Assembly: GCF_900142985.1 (NCBI RefSeq)
Contig: NZ_LT670849.1
Location: forward strand, 1,674,001 to 1,738,000
Direction: 5' to 3'
Source: Bradyrhizobium erythrophlei
Lineage (GTDB): Bacteria > Pseudomonadota > Alphaproteobacteria > Rhizobiales > Xanthobacteraceae
DNA: 64,000 bases
Shown here piece after piece: positions 57,462-64,000 of this stretch. How positions within the stretch are numbered: position 1 is the stretch's first letter; each line of letters begins with the position of its first letter. A program made the position numbers and the translations under genes. The notes under the pieces are model-generated. The model saw nothing but the letters and a program-made list of their open reading frames with translations, did not search any database and was not told the DNA's origin.

Positions 57462-58208
57462 TTATCCGCCCATCTTGGCCACGAGCGCGTCGGAAACCTC
57501 GAAATTGGCATAGACGTTCTGAACGTCGTCGTGCTCGTTCAAAAGGTCCATCAGCTTCAACAGCTTCTCGCCGGTTTCGTCGTCCACCGCGACGGTATTC
57601 TGCGGCTTCCAGATCACCGCCGCCTTGCGCGCCTCGCCGAACTTCGCCTCCAGCGCCTTGGCAACGTCGCGCAATGTTTCCTGCGAGGCGTAGACCTCGT
57701 GGCCGCTTTCGCTGGACAGCACATCGTCGGCGCCGGCATCGATCGCCGCTTCCAGCATCGCATCGTCGGACGCCACCTTCGCGTCATATTCGATGATGCC
57801 GGTGCGATCGAACATGAAGGACACCGCGCCGGTTTCGCCGAGATTGCCGCCCGACTTGGTGAAATAGGAGCGGATATCGGAGGCCGCGCGGTTGCGGTTG
57901 TCGGTCAGCACCTCGACGATGACCGCGACGCCGCCGGGGCCGTAACCTTCGTAGCGGATTTCGTCGTAGTTCTCGCTCTCGCCGCCCAGCGCCTTCTTGA
58001 TGGCACGCTCGATATTGTCCTTCGGCATGTTTTCCTGCCGCGCGGCGATCACGGCTGCCCGCAGCCGGGGGTTCATCGCCGGATCGGGCGTTCCAAGCTT
58101 GGCAGCGACCGTGATTTCGCGCGCCAGCTTGCCGAACAGCTTCGACTTCTGGGCGTCCTGACGCCCTTTGCGGTGCATGATGTTCTTGAACTGGGAATGT
58201 CCGGCCAT
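57462..58208 (-). CDS. yebC: YebC/PmpR family regulator
   Basis: 248 residues starting [20 protein letters not shown], the family signature, with [10 protein letters not shown] and [14 protein letters not shown]. YebC-type proteins help ribosomes at proline stretches or act as regulators. It is next to ruvC, the usual neighbour. Confidence 0.96.
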   Translation of the reverse strand: MAGHSQFKNIMHRKGRQDAQKSKLFGKLAREITVAAKLGTPDPAMNPRLRAAVIAARQENMPKDNIERAIKKALGGESENYDEIRYEGYGPGGVAVIVEVLTDNRNRAASDIRSYFTKSGGNLGETGAVSFMFDRTGIIEYDAKVASDDAMLEAAIDAGADDVLSSESGHEVYASQETLRDVAKALEAKFGEARKAAVIWKPQNTVAVDDETGEKLLKLMDLLNEHDDVQNVYANFEVSDALVAKMGG

Positions 58209-58406
58209 GCTGATCTTTCGGAAGTCGAAGCGTGATTTGGATGGAAAGCGCGGCCTTATAGGCCTCTAACTCGCTGAAATCAAAGGTTTAGCTGCGTTGC
58301 GGGGCCGAGGGCGGCAGAAACTGCCAACAAATCAGGCATTTGTTAACCATCACTTCACGACGCCGTGGGACCATCGCCGCCGACCACCTGACGTCAGAGA
58401 CACCGA

Positions 58407-60164
58407 ATGGCGATTGGATTGTTCCGGAAAGCCACGCCGCCCTCCCCTGCGCCTGCCGCCGTCTCCGAGGCGAAGCCGGCCCAGGTCGCGGAGGCTGCGG
58501 ACAATTCCGCCGCCGAATCGACCGAGGCCATTCTCGAACTGCTCGAAATCGAACTCGGCGGCATGATTCGCCAGTTGGAGCGCGCGGCAACTTCCGTTGC
58601 CGGCGGCGCGGAGGCGACCGCGACCACGCTTGCCGCCGTCCGCCGGCGCACCGATGCGCTCAGCGTGCGCTCGAGCGAGGCCCAGAGCACGGCCGCGATT
58701 TTTTCGCAGGCGGCCGACAAGTTTTCCGACTCCGCCGAGGGTATCGGATCGCAGGTTCGCGATGCGGGCAAGCTTGCCGACGAAGCGAGCGCCGCCGCTC
58801 ACGATGCGAGTCTCAATGTCGACCGGCTGAAAGAGTCTTCCGCGGCGATCGGCAATGTCGTCAACCTGATCGCACAGATCGCGCGGCAAACGACGCTGCT
58901 GGCGCTCAACTCCACGATCGAAGCCGCCCGCGCGGGCAGTGCCGGACGCGGCTTCGCGGTGGTCGCTTCCGAGGTCAAGGCGCTCGCGGTGCAAACGCAG
59001 GACGCGACCGAGGAGATCAAGAAAAAAATAGACGCGCTGCAACGGGACGCGGCCGGGTCCGTGGAGGCCGTGCACCGGATTTCGCAGGCGATCCAGGCGA
59101 TCCGTCCGGTGTTCGAGAACGTCAACGGCGCGGTGGCCGAGCAGAACGAGACCACCAGCGCGATGACCGAGAACGTCGCGACCGCCTCGAACTTCATCGC
59201 TTCCGTCGGCGACAGCGCGACCGAAATCGACCACGCCGTGAAAGAGGCCGAGACGCATCGCGAACACGTCGCCAATGCCGGCAAGGCCGTCACCATCTTC
59301 GCCCAGAAGCTCAAGACCCGCTGCGCGGTGCTGCTCGGCACCGACATGCGCGCCGACCGCAGAAAAGACGAGCGATTGCCGTGCAACCTGAGGCTCGAGA
59401 TCGACGCCGCGCAAGGCCGCATCGCGGCGCAGGTCTACGAGATTTCGCTTGAGAACATCCTGATCGGCGGAACTGATGCGGCCAGGGTGCCGCTCAACCA
59501 GATGCTCAGCGCCACCATCGAAGGCATCGGCGCCTGCAAGATCCGAAGCGGCGAGCGATCGGCCGCCGGCGTCCAGGCGACCTTCATGACCAACGACGCC
59601 GCTTTGGTCGAAAAAATCGAAGACAAGCTCTGGTCGATCCACGACGAGAACACCGAATTCGTCACCCGCGCCATGGAAGCCGGCGCGCAGCTCAACAAGA
59701 TGTTCGAACACGGCCTCGCAAGCGGCGCGGTCTCGATGGAGGCGCTTTTCGATACGGATTACGTCGAAATCCCCGGCTCCAATCCAGTGCAGCACCGCAC
59801 CCGCATCCTCGACTGGGCCGATCGCGCGCTGCCGCCGTTCCAGGAGGAATTCCTCGCCAAAGACCCGCGCATGGTGTTCTGTGTCGCGATCGATCGCAAC
59901 GGCTACCTGCCGGTGCACAACAAGGTCTATTCGCATCCGCAGCGCGCAGGCGACGTCGCCTGGAACACAGCGCATAGCCGCAATCGCCGCATCTTCAACG
60001 ACACAGCCGGACTTGCCGCAGGCCGCAACCAGCGCACCTACCTGATCCAGAGCTATGCCCGCGACATGGGTAACGGCAACACGGTCATGATGCGCGAGAT
60101 CGACGTGCCGATCCGCGTCAGGGGCAGGCACTGGGGCGGCTTCCGCACCGCCTATAAGCTCTAA
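58407..60164 (+). CDS. soluble methyl-accepting chemotaxis protein with PilZ domain and C-terminal sensor
   Basis: 585 residues with no clear membrane helix. The first 300 residues are a coiled-coil signalling domain whose hairpin tip reads IAQIARQTTLLALNSTIEAA. Next is a PilZ-like domain (about 315-400) with the RxxxR element at Arg319-Arg323 (RKDER); the second motif EISLENILIGG is altered from the usual D/NxSxxG. The C-terminal 160 residues (MVFCVAIDRNGYLPVHNKVY, AHSRNRRIFNDTAGL) look Cache-like. The order signalling domain, then PilZ, then sensor is the reverse of classical receptors. It probably signals in the cytosol. Confidence 0.85.
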   Translation: MAIGLFRKATPPSPAPAAVSEAKPAQVAEAADNSAAESTEAILELLEIELGGMIRQLERAATSVAGGAEATATTLAAVRRRTDALSVRSSEAQSTAAIFSQAADKFSDSAEGIGSQVRDAGKLADEASAAAHDASLNVDRLKESSAAIGNVVNLIAQIARQTTLLALNSTIEAARAGSAGRGFAVVASEVKALAVQTQDATEEIKKKIDALQRDAAGSVEAVHRISQAIQAIRPVFENVNGAVAEQNETTSAMTENVATASNFIASVGDSATEIDHAVKEAETHREHVANAGKAVTIFAQKLKTRCAVLLGTDMRADRRKDERLPCNLRLEIDAAQGRIAAQVYEISLENILIGGTDAARVPLNQMLSATIEGIGACKIRSGERSAAGVQATFMTNDAALVEKIEDKLWSIHDENTEFVTRAMEAGAQLNKMFEHGLASGAVSMEALFDTDYVEIPGSNPVQHRTRILDWADRALPPFQEEFLAKDPRMVFCVAIDRNGYLPVHNKVYSHPQRAGDVAWNTAHSRNRRIFNDTAGLAAGRNQRTYLIQSYARDMGNGNTVMMREIDVPIRVRGRHWGGFRTAYKL

Positions 60165-60283
60165 GGCGAGCCGCACGCACTCCGCTTTCCACATGTGTCG
60201 CCCGATCGGCGGTTCCGCTGTCGTCGTCCGTTCATCTGCGCCTCCTATAAGCCGCCACTCCTGACAAGCGGAGGAAGGCTGCG

Positions 60284-60517
60284 ATGGCCGGAGAGCATCC
60301 CGAACTCGACAAACTGCAAGCTGACTACAAGGCCGCGGTGGAAAACTGGATCGCCGCCATTCGCAAGGAAGAGGCGCTCGCATCGGTCAACCATACGGTC
60401 GCCGAAGTCGACAGTTGGGAGCAGGCGCATTTCGAGGAGGACGAACTGCGCAGCGTCGTCAAGGACGCCAAGGCGAAATACGAGGACGCGCTGCGCGAGG
60501 AATTCTTCGGCTTCTAG
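60284..60517 (+). CDS. small acidic helical protein
   Basis: 77 residues, charged and predicted to be all-helical (ELDKLQADYKAAVENWIAAI, then EDALREEFFGF). GGAGGAAGG lies ahead of the ATG. It looks like a conserved Bradyrhizobium-type small protein, but no domain is recognised. It follows the chemotaxis gene by 119 bases. Confidence 0.7.
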   Translation: MAGEHPELDKLQADYKAAVENWIAAIRKEEALASVNHTVAEVDSWEQAHFEEDELRSVVKDAKAKYEDALREEFFGF

Positions 60518-60572
60518 GCCTGGGCAGCCCGTTCGCTTCTGGTTCACCTGTCAAACAGCTGCGACATCCGGG

Positions 60573-60684
60573 CCTCGTGGTTCGAGACGCGCGGCGTTGC
60601 CGCGCTCCTCACCATGAGGTTCAAGTTTCATCGCTTGTCGCGACCTCATCCTGAGGAGCCGCGAAGCGGCGTCTCGAAGGATGG
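60573..60684. repeat. inverted pair of a short dispersed-type repeat
   Basis: Copy A (60573-60619) runs CCTCGTGGTTCGAGACGC ... GCTCCTCACCATGAGG. Copy B (60644-60684) reads CCTCATCCTGAGGAGC ... GCGTCTCGAAGGATGG. Each is the approximate reverse complement of the other, about 25 bases apart. I recognise the sequence as common between genes in Bradyrhizobium relatives. Confidence 0.7.
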
Positions 60685-60768
60685 CCGCAAACAAAATAAC
60701 GGTCACAGCTGCGCACTCCCGCGACGCCAGCGCGCCCGAGTTTGCATGACCTCTCCCCCAAACAGAGG

Positions 60769-60879
60769 GCGCAGGAAACGCCGGGTGCGCAGCCGCACCC
60801 GCAGCCTCGCGTGCAAAAATAAGAAGCACACGAGCAAGTCACCACAGGTTCGGCCGGGATCACCCGGCGTTTCCTGCGC
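60769..60879. repeat. 19-bp perfect inverted repeat, arms 73 bases apart
   Basis: GCGCAGGAAACGCCGGGTG at 60769-60787 and its exact complement CACCCGGCGTTTCCTGCGC at 60861-60879. The whole block looks like a small non-coding repeat element. Confidence 0.75.
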
Positions 60880-61439
60880 AATGGTTTTAACGGCTTATTC
60901 CGCGCTCTCCCTGGTGAGCCGGGCTTTGTTGTCACCATCCCCGCGTGATGCGCAGCATCATCGCGAGTTGAACGCCAGCGTCGGGGCGTCAGGACCACAC
61001 GGCTTCGCCGTCCGCTTGTTGGCGCATTCGTCTTGCGCGCCAAAAGCGTCCACCGCATCCCGCGCCCAACGTCCGTGACGATCGCGATACGCCCCTGTGG
61101 GCGCGAGACAGCGGAATCAATAGTGCTGCTTCTAGCGATCGGCGAAGCGAATTATTTTTGCTGAAAGGGCTGGACAAGGATTTTGCAAAATTGCCCGACG
61201 GGCAAATCAGCGCAGCTGACTCGGCTGCGTCACGCGCGTTCGGTCGAGGCGTCTATTCATAAATCCATCATCCAAGCTCCGGACGCGGCGATTTCGCGGG
61301 CCGGGCGAAAATGCGAACCTGCTCCGCTGCTTGTGCGCTTGACGGGGTGCGGAATGGCAACGATCCTTGCGGGCTCGGTGCAACGCGCCGTCAAAACAGC
61401 AACTCGGCCAGTCCACGTGCCGGGAGAAAGCGGGGAGGC

Positions 61440-62039
61440 GTGGCGGCTGACAGCGATCCTGATCAGGCGTGCGGTTGTTCGTGCCGTTGCAAGACGGATG
61501 ATGGCGTAACGAGCCGACGCGATGTGTTGCTGCTGGCATCGGCCGTGCTGGCCGCGTCCGCTTTGCCGGCTGCGGCCGAGCCGGCCGACGAGCGGCCTCA
61601 GGAAGGCGACTTTCTGGTTGGCGCCGATGGCCCTCCGACACCCCTCGGACCAGGTGATATCTCGGCTCCGCAGCTGATCGCCTGGCCGATGGATCCGGCC
61701 ACGAAAACAGTCCGCGACGGATCGCGCCTCAACAAGGTGCTGCTGGTCCGCCTCGATCCGGCGACGCTCGAACAGCCGACGCAGGGGCGCGCCGCCGATG
61801 GCGTTGTCGGATATTCGGCGATCTGCCCGCATGCGGGCTGCGAAGTTACCGGCTGGCAGGCGGATCAACTCATGCTCGAGTGTCCGTGCCACAATTCTCG
61901 CTACAATCCGCGCGAGGCGGCAGCGATCGTGGATGGACCGGCCCCGCGCGCACTGGCGTCGCTTCCGCTCAAGATTGTCGATGGCAAGCTTGCCGTGGCC
62001 AAGCCATTCATCGGGAGGCTCGGTGTCGTATCGTCCTGA
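61440..62039 (+). CDS. Tat-exported Rieske 2Fe-2S protein
   Basis: About 199 residues, starting at GTG 61440 (VAADSDPDQ); the start is uncertain because GGGGAGG sits too close. A Cys-rich stretch CGCSCRC precedes the twin-arginine motif SRRDVLLLASAVL, so export with a bound cluster is likely. The Rieske ligands are C129-x-H131 and C148-x2-H151, with C134 and C150 as the disulfide pair (CPHAGC and CPCH). It is directly before the PQQ dehydrogenase gene and could pass its electrons on. Confidence 0.8.
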   Translation: MAADSDPDQACGCSCRCKTDDGVTSRRDVLLLASAVLAASALPAAAEPADERPQEGDFLVGADGPPTPLGPGDISAPQLIAWPMDPATKTVRDGSRLNKVLLVRLDPATLEQPTQGRAADGVVGYSAICPHAGCEVTGWQADQLMLECPCHNSRYNPREAAAIVDGPAPRALASLPLKIVDGKLAVAKPFIGRLGVVSS

Positions 62040-62080
62040 TCGATGAATTCCAAATAAAAATAATTCGCAGGGAGGAGTTC

Positions 62081-63850
62081 ATGTCTCGATGGAAGAGCTG
62101 GCTGCACGGCATTTCAGCCGTTGCGGTGATCACAGCTGCCGGTCTCGCAAACGGATCGGCGCAAGAAATGATGGCATCGCCCCCGGGTCCGGCGCCATTG
62201 CCTCAGGTGCTGCAGAACTATTCGCCGGTCACCGCGGATCGGTTGCGCAAGCCTGAAGATTCGAACTGGCTGCTGTTTCGGCGCACCTATGACGGATGGG
62301 GTTACAGCCCGCTCGCCCAGATCACGCCGGAGAACGCCGGTCGTCTCCAACTCGTGTGGAGTTTCGCCACCGGCCAGGTCGAGGGACACCAGGCGCCGCC
62401 CATCGTCAACAACGGCGTGATGTTCGTCGCAACCCCCGGCAACCAGGTGATCGCCATCGAGGCGAAGACCGGAACGTTGCTGTGGCGCTACAAGCGCCCG
62501 CTGCCGGAAGATCTCGTGAACCTGCACCCGACCAGCCGCGGCGTCGGGCTTTACGGCGACAAGGTCTACTTCGCATCGGCAGACACCACGCTGGTGGCGC
62601 TCGACGCGAAGACCGGCAAGGAAACCTGGACCGCGAAGGTCGCTGACTATCGCAAGGGCTACTACACCTCGATCATGCCGCTCGTCGCCGACGGCAAGGT
62701 CATCATGGGAACGTCGGGCGGTGAACTCGGTATCCGCGGCTTCGTGGCCGCGTACGACGCCGAGACCGGCAAGGAAGCCTGGCGTACCTTCATGGTGCCG
62801 GAGCCCGGTCAGCCCGGTAGCGAGACGTGGCCGAACGGCGATCAGTGGAAGACTGGTGGCGCATCGGTCTGGGTGCCGGCAACCTACGATCCGGAGACCA
62901 ATCTCTCGTACTGGGGCACCGGAAACGGCGGGCCGTGGATGGGCGATCAGCGCCCGGGCGACAATCTCTATACCTCGTCGGTCGTCGCTCTCGACGGCAA
63001 GAGCGGGTCGATCAAGGGACACTTCCAGTATCACCAGAATGACTCTTGGGACTGGGACGAGGTCTCGCCGCCGATCATCGTCGACTACAAGCACGGCGAC
63101 AAGACCGTGAAGGGCCTCGTCGACGTCGCCCGGAATGGCTACCTGTGGCAACTCGAGCGCACGGATGGAAAGATCAACTTCATCACGGCGCAGAATTTCG
63201 TCAGCCACAACGTCTTCAAGGGCGTCGATCCGCAGACCGGGCGGCCCATCGTCGATCCCGAACACAAGCCGGCGACCGGCAGGATGACCTTGTTCTGCCC
63301 CGGCACGTGGGGCGGGAAGGATTGGCCGCCGGCAGCGTACAGTCCGAAGACGCGGCTCTTGTACATCCCGGCGAACGAAAACCTCTGCACCGAGCTGACG
63401 ACGGAAGTGCCGAAATACGTGGTCGGAGAACGCTACACCGGCGTCACCACCAACGTGCTGCGGATACGCGCCGGCGCGGATCACATCGGCGAGGTGCAGG
63501 CATGGGATCTCGACACCGGCAAGCGTGCCTGGACCACCAACCTGCCATCGGAGAACTGGGGGCCGATCCTCGCGACCGGTGGTGACGTGCTGTTCTCCGG
63601 CGGCACCAACGACCGCTTGTTCCGCGCCTTCGACGCGAAGACCGGAAAGATCCTGTGGCAGTATCCCACGATCTCGGGGGTTAACGGCGTTCCCGTGTCG
63701 TTTGAGGTGGACGGCAAGCAGTACATTGCCGTGCAGACGGGCTGGGGCGTCGATGCGGCCCGCATGCAGGGCAGGTTGAACCAGACCTTCCCGGGCAGAT
63801 ATCCGGACGTGCCGCCCGGCGGCGCCATCTATGTCTTCGCGGTGAATTGA
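62081..63850 (+). CDS. PQQ-dependent alcohol dehydrogenase
   Basis: 589 residues: a signal peptide ending near NGSA (about residue 26), then an eight-bladed propeller with repeated DAKTGKxxW blade motifs. The active region NDSWDWDEVSPP places Asp324 (catalytic) and Asp326 two residues later, the position that binds a lanthanide in XoxF/PedH-type enzymes and is Ala or Ser in calcium forms. No adjacent Cys pair (vicinal disulfide) and no cytochrome domain are present. GGAGGAG precedes the ATG. Oxidation of alcohols in the periplasm is the likely role; the substrate is unknown. Confidence 0.93.
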   Translation: MSRWKSWLHGISAVAVITAAGLANGSAQEMMASPPGPAPLPQVLQNYSPVTADRLRKPEDSNWLLFRRTYDGWGYSPLAQITPENAGRLQLVWSFATGQVEGHQAPPIVNNGVMFVATPGNQVIAIEAKTGTLLWRYKRPLPEDLVNLHPTSRGVGLYGDKVYFASADTTLVALDAKTGKETWTAKVADYRKGYYTSIMPLVADGKVIMGTSGGELGIRGFVAAYDAETGKEAWRTFMVPEPGQPGSETWPNGDQWKTGGASVWVPATYDPETNLSYWGTGNGGPWMGDQRPGDNLYTSSVVALDGKSGSIKGHFQYHQNDSWDWDEVSPPIIVDYKHGDKTVKGLVDVARNGYLWQLERTDGKINFITAQNFVSHNVFKGVDPQTGRPIVDPEHKPATGRMTLFCPGTWGGKDWPPAAYSPKTRLLYIPANENLCTELTTEVPKYVVGERYTGVTTNVLRIRAGADHIGEVQAWDLDTGKRAWTTNLPSENWGPILATGGDVLFSGGTNDRLFRAFDAKTGKILWQYPTISGVNGVPVSFEVDGKQYIAVQTGWGVDAARMQGRLNQTFPGRYPDVPPGGAIYVFAVN

Positions 63851-63868
63851 CCTGTCATCAACAACTGG

Positions 63869-63888
63869 CCGCGGGATGCATCCCGCGG
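63869..63888. terminator. perfect 20-base palindrome after the PQQ dehydrogenase
   Basis: CCGCGGGATGCATCCCGCGG forms an 8-bp stem with a TGCA loop, 19 bases after the stop. It lacks a T-run, so a terminator role is only likely. Confidence 0.45.
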
Positions 63889-63914
63889 TCAGAACCCGCC
63901 GACGGTAGCAGCCG

Positions 63915-64000
63915 TCAGGCCACCCAGAACTCTGGCAGCGCCGGCGAAAGCCGTCCGCCCGTTCGAACGGCTGCGACCTTCACCGCGAGCCCCGTCGCAT
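63915..64000 (-). CDS. possible 3' end of a gene cut by the window edge
   Basis: A minus-strand frame open from 64000 to a TGA at 63915, ending RLSPALPEFWVA, with 21 of 27 codons ending in G or C. It is too short to assign. Other frames here score less well but are not excluded. Confidence 0.3.
   Translation of the reverse strand, partial: ATGLAVKVAAVRTGGRLSPALPEFWVA

Larger units (their letters stand above)
60518..61439. other. repeat-rich gap without a recognisable gene
   Basis: 922 bases. It contains two inverted copies of a CCTCATCCTGAGGAGC-type repeat (60573-60684), a long-range inverted repeat (60769-60787 with 60861-60879), and the short hairpin TTGCCCGACGGGCAA (61191-61205). Open frames in it have the look of repeat translations, not genes. 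Before 61440 the leader of the Rieske gene has no clear promoter. Confidence 0.6.

Noticed and set aside
58350..60383. 677-residue open frame on the minus strand
   Set aside because: It lies fully opposite the chemotaxis gene, whose motifs are clear; the reverse frame has no family signature and is a codon-bias shadow.
60551..60829. 92-residue minus-strand frame
   Set aside because: It is a translation through dispersed repeats, a common false gene in such genomes.
61191..61205. TTGCCCGACGGGCAA as an operator
   Set aside because: It belongs to a stretch that looks like a common repeat and is too far from the Rieske start to be linked to it.

Overview
The window looks like chromosomal DNA of a Bradyrhizobium-type alphaproteobacterium (Nitrobacteraceae, Hyphomicrobiales). 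The basis is the high GC content, GapR (DUF2312), the three-subunit proton-translocating transhydrogenase, the order ruvC-ruvA-ruvB ... ybgC ... tolQRAB-pal-ybgF-tilS-ftsH, a small aa3-type oxidase subunit IV, and many proteins of a Bradyrhizobium style. No tRNA, rRNA, CRISPR array, insertion sequence or prophage was seen.

Layout. 0.2-3.2 kb: purE-purK, an aquaporin and rpsU. 3.3-12.1 kb: a TPR lipoprotein, a Pro/Ala-rich anchored protein, a cupin with a Ca2+/H+ antiporter, a previously unlisted 55-residue gene, pntA1-pntA2-pntB, a CoxIV-like peptide and an M3 oligopeptidase. 12.2-19.1 kb: an NtrC-type response regulator, an L,D-transpeptidase, an M15/DUF882 peptidase, GapR and DUF1244; two perfect CtrA-type boxes lie here. 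19.3-27.8 kb: DUF1036, pyruvate kinase, OsmC, two polytopic GT-like membrane proteins, a TetR regulator, an NCS1 permease and DUF3052. 27.8-40.2 kb: the Tol-Pal locus with ybgF, tilS and ftsH, all on the minus strand, with a GGDEF-EAL protein and a FeeM/LuxI-like N-acyl synthase inserted between tolB and pal.

40.5-52.7 kb is an accessory block between tolQ and its usual neighbour ybgC. It holds a DUF2852 gene and a TetR gene that share an operator, and an ECF42-type sigma factor regulon: two YCII (DGPF) genes, DoxX, SRPBCC, a PhnB-like VOC protein and the sigma factor. Three promoters in it share TGTCGG-N17-CGTC. It also holds a serine hydrolase, an SDR, a frameshifted glycine-rich gene, a secreted ClpP-like protein, a GhrA-type reductase, and a TetR/GST divergent pair. 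52.8-58.2 kb returns to core genes: ybgC, a Tat-type phosphoesterase, NUDIX, ruvB, a cytidine deaminase, ruvA, ruvC and yebC. 58.4-64 kb: a soluble MCP with PilZ and a C-terminal sensor, a repeat-rich gap, and a Rieske protein followed by a PQQ alcohol dehydrogenase with the lanthanide-type Asp pair.

The most notable signals outside the genes are the three-promoter ECF42 regulon, the shared TetR operator ATGTAAA-N5-TTTACAT, four copies of an intergenic palindromic repeat built on GACATTCGC/GCGAATGTC, and the two CtrA-type boxes. All functional calls come from reading the sequence; no database search was run.
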